Shown: positions 53,547 to 63,696 of the stretch, in pieces
Layout of the letters: every line of letters begins with the position of its first letter
Numbering within the stretch: position 1 is the first letter of the stretch
Assembly (NCBI RefSeq): GCF_913773635.1
Contig: NZ_CAJYGQ010000010.1
Span: forward strand, 62,001-126,000
Direction of reading: 5' to 3'
Length of the DNA: 64,000 bases
DNA from: an uncultured Mucilaginibacter sp.
GTDB lineage: Bacteria; Bacteroidota; Bacteroidia; Sphingobacteriales; Sphingobacteriaceae
The notes under the pieces: model-generated
The model's input: only the letters and a program-made list of their open reading frames with translations
Database searches by the model: none
What the model was told of the DNA's origin: nothing
Translations under genes and position numbers: made by a program

Positions 53547-53912
53547 ATGTCAAACGTAATATTGATTTGTGACGACGATGCCGGCATTTTGAATATGCTT
53601 AATGTAATGCTTGATTATGAAGGCTACGATGTTGTAGCAGTCGACGACAGTTCGGAAATAAAGGGTCTGATTGAACAACGGTTACCAGACATAATCATTA
53701 TTGACCTTTGGATGCCAACTGTATCAGGTTATGATGCCATTAAAGCCATAAAAGCTAATCCTGATACATCCAGAATCCCAATAGTCGCCATCTCTGCGAG
53801 TCCTGATGGACGTAATATAGCAATGGAGGCAGGGGCGAATGAGTTTATAACAAAGCCATTTGATATCTACGATTTAATAGATGTAGTCAACAGATTATTG
53901 GTTGCTGCATAA
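53547..53912 (+). CDS. Single-domain response regulator
   Basis: 121 residues, receiver domain only. Acidic pocket D9/D10/D11, phospho-acceptor D53 in IIDLWMPTVSGYDAI, S83 in VAISASPDG in the conserved Thr/Ser position, and K103 in FITKPFD. With no output domain it probably signals by protein interaction. Divergent from the ATPase-less GAF-PAS sensor, a likely partner (inference). It ends before a strong bidirectional terminator. Confidence 0.93.
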   Translation: MSNVILICDDDAGILNMLNVMLDYEGYDVVAVDDSSEIKGLIEQRLPDIIIIDLWMPTVSGYDAIKAIKANPDTSRIPIVAISASPDGRNIAMEAGANEFITKPFDIYDLIDVVNRLLVAA

Positions 53913-53947
53913 AGTAGCTTATCAAATAGCTGTAGCAAGGGACATAA

Positions 53948-53981
53948 AAAATAAAAGCGGAACTAGGTCCGCTTTTATTTT
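53948..53981. terminator. Strong bidirectional terminator
   Basis: A perfect 14-bp stem (53948-53961 with 53968-53981, including AAAAGCGGA/TCCGCTTTT), 6-nt loop, A-rich on the left and T-rich on the right. It sits between the plus-strand response regulator and the minus-strand metalloprotease. Confidence 0.88.
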
Positions 53982-54038
53982 ACTGCAATTAATTAAAATC
54001 TACAGATGTAGATTTTTTTGAGCATTTTTTGAAAACTA

Positions 54039-56576
54039 CTATTTAATCATGCCTGTCTTATCAGCAGCAAAGCGTTTGTCAATCATCGAGCTCATTTCTT
54101 CTAAATGAAAACGTGTTAACTTATTGAGTGAGTTGCTTTTCAATTTTTGTTTGAACAAGCTGTTTAATTGCTTTAGTTCATCTTTTAAAATTGCATTTAT
54201 ATCTGTTATAGTAAAGTGATAGGTATTGCTCGGAAATATTGTGCTCATTTCATTAGGCAAAAACGCCTGCTCACATACCCTATATACAAAAAGCTTTTGC
54301 ATAGTACGACGGTAAACATCAACATTGCGACCGGCATAAACTTCCTCAAAAATGCCTTTGTTCAAATCGTTGAAAAGTTCATTTACAGTATAACCTTTGC
54401 CTTTGCCCTCTATTTCGTTTGTGTACAGATTGCTGAGGCGCATACGCGTTATTAACGGATACAAAACGCTTTCCTGAAGCTTACTTAGCTCTATTGGGAA
54501 GATTTCAGAAAACGATGATTGAAAGTCAGAAGCGTTAAGCCATGTTGGTGTTTTGAAAACCTGCTTATTCAAAAATGCAACAGCCTGCTTTTGACGCCAA
54601 CGCGGTACGGGTTGGTAACTTGGTAAACGCTCGCTATTTAAACGGATGGTATGATAGGTGCCGCCAACATTTTTTAAAACGTGACCGGCATACATACCCA
54701 TTTGACTCCATATACCAGCATAAGCATTTAAGCGGTCTGACTGATCTTCATATGGTTTATTAACCCAATTACCCAACTGTGGCATAATACGCTTAAGGTT
54801 TTTGATACCATACTCACTTGCTAAAACTGAGTTATCCCCTAAATCCTCGTTTTGAGCACGCGGATCAAACGGTTCCATTTCATTACCAAACCATAAGCGG
54901 TGGTTTTTGGCTAAAGAATCGGTCACCACTTTAACCATCGCTTTGTTTTCTGCTATTTCGTTAGCAAACTCAGGTCGCCAGGTGTAACCAAACTTAACTG
55001 CCCATTTATCATAATCGCCAATACGCGGGAAGATTCCCTTTTCGCCAATATGATCTTCGGGTTGTGCAACGTAGTTAAACCTTGCATAATCCATAATAGA
55101 TGGCGTATGGCCATGCGCCTCAACCCATTCTTTCTTGCGAAGATTTTCAACAGGAACAGTTGAGCTTGAGCCAAAGTTGTGGAGTAAGCCAAGTGCGTGG
55201 CCCACTTCGTGAGATGATACAAAACGGATTAGTGAACCCATCAGCTTTTCATCTAACTCAGGTTTGCGCGCCCGTGGATCAACAGCACCGGCTTGTGTAC
55301 GGTACCATTGCTCTAATACCGACATTACATTGTGATACCAGAAAATATGACTTTCAATAATCTCACCGCTGCGTGGATCGGCAATGCTTGGGCCCATGGC
55401 GTTGGCTATTACAGAAGGCCTGTAAATTATAGCCGAGTGATTAGCGTCGTCAATACTCCAGGTACTGTCCTGAGCTTTTGTGGGCGCTTCTTTTGCCATA
55501 ATAGCATTTTTAAAACCCGCTGCTTCAAATGCCTTTTGCCAGTCATTTACACCCTGAATTAAATATGGTACCCATTTGCGCGGGGTAACGGGGTCGATAT
55601 AAAATACAATTGGCTTTTCAGGTTCAACAAGTTCTCCGCGTTTGTATTTTTCTTCATCACCAGCTTTTGGATTTAAGCGCCATCTGTTGATGTAAGTGGT
55701 ATTGGCTACTCCTTGTGGCTTAATATCAAAATCACGTGTTGATGTGGTGAAGTAACCTACGCGTTCATCCTGCAGGCGCGGCCTCATTGGCTGAACCGGC
55801 AATAGTACCATTGACGTATTTAGCTCAACCGTGTAACTTGAGTTGGTTGGGTTCATTCCGGCCGAATATGTCTTTACCGTATGAATTTCAACGTTGGTAG
55901 GGAAGGTGTGGATATAATCTATATAGCTTTTATCATTTTGCTGCCCACCCATACCTGCTTTGTCTTTGTACTGTTTTCTTTGAAAGTACAGCACATCATT
56001 ATCGGAGTTCAAAAGCTCGGTTACTTCAACAAGTATGGCAGATGAATCGGGCTTGTATGATACCAACGGAAACGAGGCTACAATGGTGCTCACGTTGTTT
56101 TTAACAACGCTTGCGTACATAGTTGCTGTACTATCTTTTGCATTCTCCCTGAACGAGCGACGGCGTAAAAGCAGTTTATTATCAGGTGCTCTTTCAAAAG
56201 CGTAAACGCTTTCGCCAATTTGGTCGCCAGCGTAACCCATGCTACCATTGCGCATATCTGATGATGCCTTTGAAATACGGCTCACCGTTAAAATATCCCT
56301 GCCAAATATGCTTTTAGGTATTTCAAAGTAGTACTTGTTATCTGTTTTGTGAACAGTGATAAAGCCCTGGCTAGTTTTAGTGTTTTTAGTTACTATGGAA
56401 GCGTACGGTTTAAGGGCGTTGGCTTTTTTCAAGCTGTCGGCCCGGCGTTGTGCCGGGTCAACCGCCACTGCCGGCTTAACCGGAGCTTTCTTTTTATGCA
56501 ATAGTTTACATGCGGGTGTAAGCATTGCAGCGCTTGCGGCACAAGCAATAAGAAAGTTACTCTTTCTAAAATTCAT
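54039..56576 (-). CDS. Zinc-dependent metzincin-type metalloprotease, lipoprotein (DUF5117/DUF5118)
   Basis: 845 residues with lipobox TPAC (C23). A DUF5118-like N-terminal segment (YASIVTKNTKTSQGFITVHKTDNKYYFEIPKSIFGRDIL) and a DUF5117-like domain (to about 310) precede the protease domain with the full metzincin motif H456-E-V-G-H460-A-L-G-L-L-H466 and a downstream SIMDYARFNYV that supplies the Met-turn. The C-terminal half matches DUF4953-type sequence (KNVGGTYHTIRL). It degrades protein outside the cytoplasm. It follows the second SusD by 9 nt, so the whole sigma-dependent operon is probably for protein or peptide scavenging. Confidence 0.92.
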   Translation of the reverse strand: MNFRKSNFLIACAASAAMLTPACKLLHKKKAPVKPAVAVDPAQRRADSLKKANALKPYASIVTKNTKTSQGFITVHKTDNKYYFEIPKSIFGRDILTVSRISKASSDMRNGSMGYAGDQIGESVYAFERAPDNKLLLRRRSFRENAKDSTATMYASVVKNNVSTIVASFPLVSYKPDSSAILVEVTELLNSDNDVLYFQRKQYKDKAGMGGQQNDKSYIDYIHTFPTNVEIHTVKTYSAGMNPTNSSYTVELNTSMVLLPVQPMRPRLQDERVGYFTTSTRDFDIKPQGVANTTYINRWRLNPKAGDEEKYKRGELVEPEKPIVFYIDPVTPRKWVPYLIQGVNDWQKAFEAAGFKNAIMAKEAPTKAQDSTWSIDDANHSAIIYRPSVIANAMGPSIADPRSGEIIESHIFWYHNVMSVLEQWYRTQAGAVDPRARKPELDEKLMGSLIRFVSSHEVGHALGLLHNFGSSSTVPVENLRKKEWVEAHGHTPSIMDYARFNYVAQPEDHIGEKGIFPRIGDYDKWAVKFGYTWRPEFANEIAENKAMVKVVTDSLAKNHRLWFGNEMEPFDPRAQNEDLGDNSVLASEYGIKNLKRIMPQLGNWVNKPYEDQSDRLNAYAGIWSQMGMYAGHVLKNVGGTYHTIRLNSERLPSYQPVPRWRQKQAVAFLNKQVFKTPTWLNASDFQSSFSEIFPIELSKLQESVLYPLITRMRLSNLYTNEIEGKGKGYTVNELFNDLNKGIFEEVYAGRNVDVYRRTMQKLFVYRVCEQAFLPNEMSTIFPSNTYHFTITDINAILKDELKQLNSLFKQKLKSNSLNKLTRFHLEEMSSMIDKRFAADKTGMIK

Positions 56577-56585
56577 GGTATATTA

Positions 56586-57959
56586 TTATCTCGGGTTTTG
56601 TATAATTTCTGGGTTTAAAGCAATATATTTTTCGGCGATAGGGAAGGTGTAGCGATTGCTGCCTGGTGCCAGCGTGTACGTTGCATCTTTAAACTTACGT
56701 GTAACTGTTTGTATCAAGCCGTTATCTTTACTTAAACGGCGCTGATCAAACCAGCGGTAGCCTCTTCCCATAAATTCACGGCCACGTTCGTCAATTACAA
56801 TACGAAGCGCATTATTTGCATCAGTTGCAGCAAGGTTATAATATTCAGCTGGTTTGAAACGTTTTTTGCGCAGGTTGTTAACCATTTCCATGGCCGCACT
56901 CGTATTTCCTGCACGGGCTTCACACTCTGCTTTAATCAGCATCATTTCGGGCACGCCCGGTCCTATGTAAGTGCCCTCTAAAAAATATTGCGATCTGGTA
57001 AGACCACGGCCTACAGTAAAATTAGACCCTCTAACCAACGCTGCTGGAGCTGTAAAAACACTGTATCTTAAATCTTTGGTATCATATAAATTTAAAGCAG
57101 CTTGTTGAAGCGGAACTACAGTAACTGTTTGAGCGGTACGTTTGAAAAACATTTCTTCAGGGTTCTGAAGTTTAAGAGGCCAGGTTGTTGTATAAGCGTT
57201 ATAATCAAGCAAAGTATTCCTTAATGCTAATGCCATCTCAGCATAACGTTTAGCTTCGCCAAACTCACGGGTGTTTAAGTAATACCTTGCAAGCAATGAA
57301 TACACAGCCAACTTTGAAGGGTTAACATTAAAAGTGGCAACTTCAGGCAGCAATGGCAAAGCCTCAGTTAAGTCAGATTTTACCTGGTCATAAACGCGTT
57401 GTACTGTTGCGCGGCTTAAACTGGCATACAAATCGGGTGTGAGTAACAAAGGCACACCCAAATCACTATTAGCTGTGGCTGCATCATATTGTTTACCATA
57501 CAAATTCACCAGAGTGAAGTATGCATATGCCCTGTGAACTAGTGCGCTTGCCTTTATTACAGCTTTTTGGGCATCGGTACCGCCTTCGCTTTTATCAACA
57601 CCTGTAATTACTGTATTGTAGGTGTTCATAACTTTATAAAGCGTACTCCAGTCAGCATCTTCTTCAGTTGGGCCCCAAATACGTTCGGCCCAAGTGTATG
57701 CATTTACTGGTGGCTGGTAGGAGAAACGAGGATACCAGGTTGGGTCATCCACGCCAAAATCATCAGCTGCATAAACCGGGTAAGTATAACCCGGTTCAAT
57801 GGTGGATCCATAGTTAAGTAGCGCACTGTAATCTGTTGTGTATTTTAAAGCCCTTACCTGACTTGGCGGAATCTCTACATACTTACGGCATGCGCTAACC
57901 ATTATTAGCAGGCAAGCAATGATAGCTAAACTTGCTTTAGACATGATTTTTGTAAACAT
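56586..57959 (-). CDS. SusD/RagB-family lipoprotein (second pair)
   Basis: About 457 residues from the ATG at 57959, which directly follows the SusC stop and opens a signal peptide with lipobox VSAC (C24); the ORF extends upstream into the SusC gene. SusD features: YNTVITGVDKSEGGTDAQKAVIKASALVHRAYAYFTLVNLYGKQYD, MMLIKAECEARAGNTSAAMEMVNNLRKKRF and VIDERGREFMGRGYRWFDQRRL. Surface lid of the SusC importer. Order sigma, FecR, SusC, SusD, protease suggests binding of protein-derived material. Confidence 0.95.
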   Translation of the reverse strand: MFTKIMSKASLAIIACLLIMVSACRKYVEIPPSQVRALKYTTDYSALLNYGSTIEPGYTYPVYAADDFGVDDPTWYPRFSYQPPVNAYTWAERIWGPTEEDADWSTLYKVMNTYNTVITGVDKSEGGTDAQKAVIKASALVHRAYAYFTLVNLYGKQYDAATANSDLGVPLLLTPDLYASLSRATVQRVYDQVKSDLTEALPLLPEVATFNVNPSKLAVYSLLARYYLNTREFGEAKRYAEMALALRNTLLDYNAYTTTWPLKLQNPEEMFFKRTAQTVTVVPLQQAALNLYDTKDLRYSVFTAPAALVRGSNFTVGRGLTRSQYFLEGTYIGPGVPEMMLIKAECEARAGNTSAAMEMVNNLRKKRFKPAEYYNLAATDANNALRIVIDERGREFMGRGYRWFDQRRLSKDNGLIQTVTRKFKDATYTLAPGSNRYTFPIAEKYIALNPEIIQNPR

Positions 57960-57960
57960 C

Positions 57961-60900
57961 TTATAACGAAATGTTAAGGTTAAATAAATAAGTACGCGCA
58001 GGCGGCAGGTTTGATATGTTTCCGGTACGCTGATAGTCCGGATCGACACCTAACTTGTTGGCGCGCCAAATAAGACCAAGATTACTAACTGTAGCACCAA
58101 TATTAATTGCTTTGATAAACGGTGCCTTGCGAAGAATTGTCTGCGGTAGCGAATAGTTCAATGATAACTGTTGCAGCCTTATATTTCCTGCATCGATCAG
58201 GTTGTAATCAGAGTTAACGAAATAATCAACGTTGGTAAAGTTATTACCGGCTAAGCCTGGAATATTGGTGAAATTTTCATCTCCCGGATTGCGCCATCTG
58301 TCTAACAGCCTGATGGTATTAGGCAGGTAGCCACTTGTACTTGAGCTGGTTGGATATGTCGCACCGGTTATATCAGTAAGCATAACTTTATGCCCTAAAT
58401 TATAGGTAGCTCTTACTATAAGGCTGAGGTTTTGGTATCTTACCGTGTTTGTCCACCCACCAAAATACGGAGGTGTTGTGCGGCCACCGTAAACCAGGTC
58501 GTTAATGTTTGGACTGCGTGAACCTGATACATTCAATATAGTACCATCGGCTCCGTGAATTCTTGATTGTCCTTTATTGTCAAGGCCTGCCCATTTGTAC
58601 ACAAAAATGTTATCTGTTGGGAAACCTTGCGTTGATACTTGCCCGCCTGCAGTGGCAAACGTTGGTTTGAATCGCGCATCAGTTACTGTATTTTCTGTGT
58701 ATGAGAAATTTAAAGATGACGTCCAGTTCCATTTGTTTGTCATAACAGGCTGCCCGGTTAAGTTAAATTCAATACCACGGCCCTTTGCGTCTCCTGCATT
58801 ATATTGCAGGCTTGAAAAGCCATAGGTTGAATTGTAAGGTAGAGTAACCAGTAAGTTATAATTTTTCTTCTGGTAGATATCCATAGACAAGGAAATTCTG
58901 CCGTTGAAAAAATCAGCATCAATACCCTCATTTATAGTGCGGGTTGTTTCCCATGTTAATTGAGAATTAGCCGGAACTGTTATTCCTGCTGCAGGTAAGA
59001 GCGTATAAGAATCATTAGCATATAGTGATATTGTAGCATAAGAAGTTCCGGTGTTAGGAATGCTTCCACCTGTACCAATAGTTGCACGAAGAGTTAATCC
59101 GCTAAGCCAGCTAATATTTGATAAAAAGTTTTCACGCTTCACATTCCAGCGTAAACCGGCAGAATAAAGTGGAATAGCCCGTTGTCTGCGATCAAGTCCC
59201 TGATTGGTAAAGTCGTCAAACCTTACGCTACCGCTGGCATAGTACTTATTTTTATATGAATAAGTAGCTAGGGAAAAATATGACAGGTATCTTAACCTAT
59301 TTGCAAATATTGTCCCATCCAGGTAGCCAAGATTGGTTGAATAACCGAAAATAGTTGGATAATTAACTGTTGGGTTTACAACAACAGATGTTCCGGTGTC
59401 TTCATTATAACCATAGCGTGTTTGCGTGCCGCCTTTATATTTGGTTTGCCTTATTTCGGCTCCTCCAAGCATGTCAAAGTGATGATCAGTCCAGTTTTTG
59501 TTAATGTTGAACTGTCCACGCAAGCTGTATTCATCAGTGGTGCCATTGCTGGTTTTATAAATGCCCCCTACGGGTACGCCGTAGCTTGGTAAGCGGGTGG
59601 TAGCGTTAAGTACCGTGCCCGTATTAATCAGGTTGCGTGTTAAGTAACTGTTTTGATTTTGCAAGTAATCCTGGTTTGCAAACTGACGTTGAAATTGGCC
59701 TGATACATTTACATTTAACCATGATGTTATGATGCCCCTGATTGAATTGCTGATTCTGAGAGAGTTTTTTGACAAAACGGTATTATTGTAGTTAAGCTCA
59801 TCAATAGGATTGTAAGTCCATGGCATGTAGCCTATACGTGCAAGACTGTCTGACACACGCTGAGTAAACATAATAGGTTTGCTTATGGGATTTCCATTTG
59901 CATCAACTATCATTTCGTAAGGCGCGAAACCAAACTGACTCTGGCTTAATGCGGCTGAAGAAGCATTATTAACCTGGCTTTTGGTGTTTATATAATTGAT
60001 GTTGGTAGCAACTAATATCCTCTTGTTCCAAAAATCATTTGTGAGATTTGAGGTAAGTGAATAAGTTTCACCGTAGTTGCTCTTAAAAATAGGCACGTCT
60101 TTAGAGTAATTAGCCGCCAGGTAGTAGGTGTTATTTGCACCACCACCAGATATAGATAGATTGTGTTGCTGGGTAGCTGCTCTTTGTAGTAAATATTTTT
60201 TTAACTGATCACCATTTGAGCGATTACCGAGAACACTTAACGCCGAGTCACGCTGCGCAGCGGTAGCTTTGCCTCTCTTCACCCTAAACATCCACTCCTG
60301 AGCCTCACTGATAGGGCCATAACGGTAACTCAATGTTGGGTCAGTAAAGAAACCTTTGTCAAACATCTCGCGTTCCAGGTCAATGTATTGCTGGCTATTC
60401 ATAGCATTTAACTTTGACAAGTCAGGTGATTGTGCTGTGCTTAGCGTCATGTTATAATCAATGCTAGGCGCACCTTGCTTGCCTCTTTTAGTTGTAATAA
60501 CGATAACCCCATTGGCAGCTGAAGCACCCCATATTGATGCTGCTGCTGCATCTTTTAAAAAGGTTATGCTTTCAATATCATTTGGATTGATGTTATTTAA
60601 GATGGCATTGCCGGCTGTAGCTGGCTGATTAACGTTTCTAGGATTACCATCAACAATGTTATTTGATATGTTAACCAAATTTTGGTTTGTTGCAGGAAAG
60701 CCGTCTATCACTAATAAGGGCGATGAGTTTCCGCTCATGCTAATGCCATTTTTACCTCTTATTTGTATAGTGTTGTTACGTACGTCAAATCTAACACCCG
60801 GTACTTTACCTTCAAGTCGTTCAATTAAGCTTATGCTTGGTGTGCTTTCAATGTCCTTAGCAGTTAAAACAGCGCTTGAACCTGTAGTGCTACCCTTTCT

Positions 60901-61569
60901 CACCTGCTGATATCCGTTTGATACAATAACGTCATCAAGTTTTTGGGTAGTTAACATGAGTCGCACCACCATTACGTCTGACGCTGCAACCTCTTGTGTA
61001 GTATAACCTACGTATGAGAATACGAGGATAGCATCGTCGGGCAGGTTTCTGAAGTTGAATGTGCCGTTTTCATTTGTATAAACGCGTTGCGTGGTGTTTT
61101 TGAGGTTTACGGTAACGTTAGGCACCGGTTTGCCACTTTCTGCGTCAAGCACCTTGCCGGTAACGTTAACGCTGCTAAAGTAGCTCACCACTTTATCAAT
61201 CAATGTTTTTTGCTGTTGTTGAATAACAACAGTTTTATTTACAATTTTATAAGTAAGTGAATAGGGCGGAAGTGTTTGATCGAGTACTTTTTGCAGTGTT
61301 TCTCCTTTGAAAGCAACGTTAATTTTTTGCTGTTCGTTAACCTTGCTATCCTGCCAGAAAACATTATATCCGGTTTGTTTTCTAATTTCTGTAAACAATT
61401 CTTTAAACGAAGCGTTTTGCTTAACGAATGTGACCTTTTGAGCAAAGCCAGCTGCACTGACTTGTATGAAAAAGGCTGTCATCAAAAATACGGTGAGTTT
61501 CACTATGCGAATGACTGAGAGATTATTGCAGGCTGAATGCCCTGATCTAATAAGATCTTGAAATTTCAT
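57961..61569 (-). CDS. SusC-family TonB-linked receptor with STN signalling domain
   Basis: 1202 residues. Signal segment (about 22-44), STN domain (about 62-112, ASFKELFTEIRKQTGYNVFWQDSKVNEQQKINVAF), carboxypeptidase-like domain (about 133-210, VNVTGKVLDAESGKPVPNVTVNLKN), SusC signature DDVIVSNGYQQV, a plug with ITFLKDAAAASIWGASAANGVIVITTK, and the barrel ending FNLNISL. The STN domain interacts with the FecR anti-sigma factor to report ligand binding. It is about 130 nt from FecR, with a GC hairpin between them. Confidence 0.97.
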   Translation of the reverse strand: MKFQDLIRSGHSACNNLSVIRIVKLTVFLMTAFFIQVSAAGFAQKVTFVKQNASFKELFTEIRKQTGYNVFWQDSKVNEQQKINVAFKGETLQKVLDQTLPPYSLTYKIVNKTVVIQQQQKTLIDKVVSYFSSVNVTGKVLDAESGKPVPNVTVNLKNTTQRVYTNENGTFNFRNLPDDAILVFSYVGYTTQEVAASDVMVVRLMLTTQKLDDVIVSNGYQQVRKGSTTGSSAVLTAKDIESTPSISLIERLEGKVPGVRFDVRNNTIQIRGKNGISMSGNSSPLLVIDGFPATNQNLVNISNNIVDGNPRNVNQPATAGNAILNNINPNDIESITFLKDAAAASIWGASAANGVIVITTKRGKQGAPSIDYNMTLSTAQSPDLSKLNAMNSQQYIDLEREMFDKGFFTDPTLSYRYGPISEAQEWMFRVKRGKATAAQRDSALSVLGNRSNGDQLKKYLLQRAATQQHNLSISGGGANNTYYLAANYSKDVPIFKSNYGETYSLTSNLTNDFWNKRILVATNINYINTKSQVNNASSAALSQSQFGFAPYEMIVDANGNPISKPIMFTQRVSDSLARIGYMPWTYNPIDELNYNNTVLSKNSLRISNSIRGIITSWLNVNVSGQFQRQFANQDYLQNQNSYLTRNLINTGTVLNATTRLPSYGVPVGGIYKTSNGTTDEYSLRGQFNINKNWTDHHFDMLGGAEIRQTKYKGGTQTRYGYNEDTGTSVVVNPTVNYPTIFGYSTNLGYLDGTIFANRLRYLSYFSLATYSYKNKYYASGSVRFDDFTNQGLDRRQRAIPLYSAGLRWNVKRENFLSNISWLSGLTLRATIGTGGSIPNTGTSYATISLYANDSYTLLPAAGITVPANSQLTWETTRTINEGIDADFFNGRISLSMDIYQKKNYNLLVTLPYNSTYGFSSLQYNAGDAKGRGIEFNLTGQPVMTNKWNWTSSLNFSYTENTVTDARFKPTFATAGGQVSTQGFPTDNIFVYKWAGLDNKGQSRIHGADGTILNVSGSRSPNINDLVYGGRTTPPYFGGWTNTVRYQNLSLIVRATYNLGHKVMLTDITGATYPTSSSTSGYLPNTIRLLDRWRNPGDENFTNIPGLAGNNFTNVDYFVNSDYNLIDAGNIRLQQLSLNYSLPQTILRKAPFIKAINIGATVSNLGLIWRANKLGVDPDYQRTGNISNLPPARTYLFNLNISL

Positions 61570-61637
61570 TACATTTGTTTATTAGCGTTTTAGTTGAATG
61601 TGTGAATACGTCTTGGCTAAACACTGATATTTAATTG

Positions 61638-61672
61638 ACCGGGGATGTTGGCGCATTCCCGGTTATTTTTTT
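61638..61672. other. GC hairpin between FecR and SusC
   Basis: ACCGGGGATG (61638-61647) and CATTCCCGGT (61654-61663) form a 10-pair stem with one wobble, loop of 6, and a TATTTTTTT tract on the plus strand. On the minus strand it lies in the FecR-SusC gap about 70-95 nt before SusC. Confidence 0.5.
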
Positions 61673-61697
61673 ATAGTGTTTATTGGCTAGATAAAAA

Positions 61698-62873
61698 CTA
61701 TTGCATAACAGTAACTCTCCTTCCCTCAATTTTAAAGTGAACAGATCCTGTTGTTTCGAGTACCTCAAGCATTTCTGAGATGTTTTTAAAGCGCGATAAT
61801 GCACCGCTGAAAAGTTGATTTTTTACGTCCTGGTCTTCATATACCACGTCAACGTTATACCATCTTGATACCTGACGCATGATATTTTCCAGGCTTTGCT
61901 GATTATATAAAAATAACCCATTTTTCCAGGCCATGGCTTCTTCCAAATCGGCAGTCTTTACGCTAATGTTGCCATTGGCAAAAACGGCTTGCTCACCCGG
62001 ACTTATAGTTGTTGATTTTTGAGCAGTCACTACACTTACTTTTCCCTCAAGTAAAGTGGTTTTTGTAACCGGTTCGTCTGCGTATGCGTTAATGTCAAAG
62101 TGAGTTCCGAGTACTTTAACCTGTTGTTTATCAGTAATTACTAAAAATGGACTTTTGGCGTTCTTGGCAACTTCAAAATAGGCTTCACCCGTAAGCTTAA
62201 CCGTGCGATTTTGCTGAGTGAAGTTCACCGGAAATGTCAATGATGATGCTGTGTTCAGCCATACGTGGCTTCCATCAGACAGAACTACCTGAAACTGGCC
62301 GCCACGCGGCGTTTTAATGGTATTGTGTGATGTGTCGGCATTTGAGGATGCCTGGCCTGCATCATAATGGTACAACAGCGTGCCATCTGCACCTTTTTGT
62401 ATGCTAACACCGTGTTCTTGTATCGTGCCTTGGTTGTTTGCCTGTGATAGATTTACCACCTTGCCGTTTGCCAAAGTCAAAGTTGCCTGCTCAAAACCTG
62501 GCTTAACATCGTTTTTATAGCGTTTGGCTATTGATTGATTTGCCGGGGACTGAGTTGTAAAATATATTGCCGCACCCGCCGCAACTACCAATACAGCAGC
62601 CGCATAACGATACCATGGTTTAAGCTGTTTTATTTTAAGGTCGTTCTTCCCGGATGTTTGCTCTGTTAAACGCTTGAAGATACTTTTCTTGACATCTTCC
62701 GGTGCTAAAAACTCATGTGCATTGAGGCTATGCCATATATCATCCATAGCAGCCAAAATTTCGGCATCATTGCCCGTTAGCCTGAAATGACTTATAAGTA
62801 TATCAAAGTCTTCCTTTGATATAGTACCATCGGCATAGCTGCGTAAAAGAGAATTTATTTGTTTGCTTGTCAT
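61698..62873 (-). CDS. FecR-family anti-sigma factor
   Basis: 391 residues. N-terminal sigma-binding helices (about 1-75), one membrane helix (about 88-107, WYRYAAAVLVVAAGAAIYF), periplasmic FecR domain (about 165-275, TPRGGQFQVVLSDGSHVWLNTASSLTFP, GEAYFEVAKNAKSPFLVIT, VLGTHFDINAY) and a C-terminal DUF4974/STN-like domain (about 320-391, SLENIMRQVSRWYNVDVVYE). It holds the ECF sigma factor inactive until the SusC STN domain signals. 49 nt follow the sigma gene. Confidence 0.96.
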   Translation of the reverse strand: MTSKQINSLLRSYADGTISKEDFDILISHFRLTGNDAEILAAMDDIWHSLNAHEFLAPEDVKKSIFKRLTEQTSGKNDLKIKQLKPWYRYAAAVLVVAAGAAIYFTTQSPANQSIAKRYKNDVKPGFEQATLTLANGKVVNLSQANNQGTIQEHGVSIQKGADGTLLYHYDAGQASSNADTSHNTIKTPRGGQFQVVLSDGSHVWLNTASSLTFPVNFTQQNRTVKLTGEAYFEVAKNAKSPFLVITDKQQVKVLGTHFDINAYADEPVTKTTLLEGKVSVVTAQKSTTISPGEQAVFANGNISVKTADLEEAMAWKNGLFLYNQQSLENIMRQVSRWYNVDVVYEDQDVKNQLFSGALSRFKNISEMLEVLETTGSVHFKIEGRRVTVMQ

Positions 62874-62924
62874 TATAATTACAGGATGTTAACACACCCT
62901 TAATAATGACATTACACATCAAAC

Positions 62925-63623
62925 TTAATGATGTACCAATGGGAAGTGAAAAAAAATTAAAAATTTTTCGATGTTTTTTAAAAAACCGAGTAAAAACACA
63001 ATATACGGTTCATTTAAATGCTGCCTAAGCGATTTTAGGGCAAGAAATAAGTGATTTCTTACAGTATTTTTTGACAAGTTTAACTTTGTGGCAATTTCGT
63101 CGTGACTTAAACCGTCTTCACGGCTCATTCTGAATATTTGTTGCTGCTGCGCAGGAAGTAATGCAACTTTTGTTTCAGTTATTCGCTGAAGATCATTAAA
63201 AAGTATAGCTTCCTCAGTAAGATTTGTGCTGTCATCAACCTGTTTCCACAATTCGTCAACTGCTTTTTGTGAACTGGCGGTTTGACGTAGCGAATTCAGC
63301 GCAAGACGTTTAGTAATGGTATATATATAAGGTGTTATAGGAAGTGAGGCGTTAATCTTATCACGATTATTCCAGGCGTTTAAGAACGCATCATGTACTA
63401 TCTCTTCTGCTTGTTCCCGGCTTTTTAAGATTTTGAAGGCGAAGGCATACATTTTGCCGACGTTTTGCTCGAAAACAATTTTAAACGCACTCTCATTTCC
63501 CTGCTTAAAGGATGTAATCAAATCTGCATCAGCACTATCATGGTTGGCCTGTTGAATCCAATTTAAACTTTCGAAAACTGACCTCGCAAATATCCACCAC
63601 GAAGGACCTTTTAAAACTATCAT
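62925..63623 (-). CDS. ECF RNA polymerase sigma factor
   Basis: About 232 residues from the ATG at 63623 (a GTG lies two codons earlier; a later start is possible because the first 30 residues are atypical). Region 2: FKQGNESAFKIVFEQNVGKMYAFAFKILKSREQAEEIVHDAFLNAWNNRD; region 4: LPAQQQQIFRMSREDGLSHDEIATKLNLSKNTVRNHLFLALKSLRQHL. It directs transcription of the SusC/SusD/protease operon. A hydrophobic C-terminal tail (about 205-232, YIVFLLGFLKNIEKFLIFF) is present; similar tails occur in Bacteroidota FecI-like factors. Confidence 0.95.
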   Translation of the reverse strand: MIVLKGPSWWIFARSVFESLNWIQQANHDSADADLITSFKQGNESAFKIVFEQNVGKMYAFAFKILKSREQAEEIVHDAFLNAWNNRDKINASLPITPYIYTITKRLALNSLRQTASSQKAVDELWKQVDDSTNLTEEAILFNDLQRITETKVALLPAQQQQIFRMSREDGLSHDEIATKLNLSKNTVRNHLFLALKSLRQHLNEPYIVFLLGFLKNIEKFLIFFHFPLVHH

Positions 63624-63696
63624 CGACACTTTCTCTTTTAACTTTTAACAGCCCGGCATGTTTTCGTTTGGTAGATAAATAGAAACACCTAATTTA

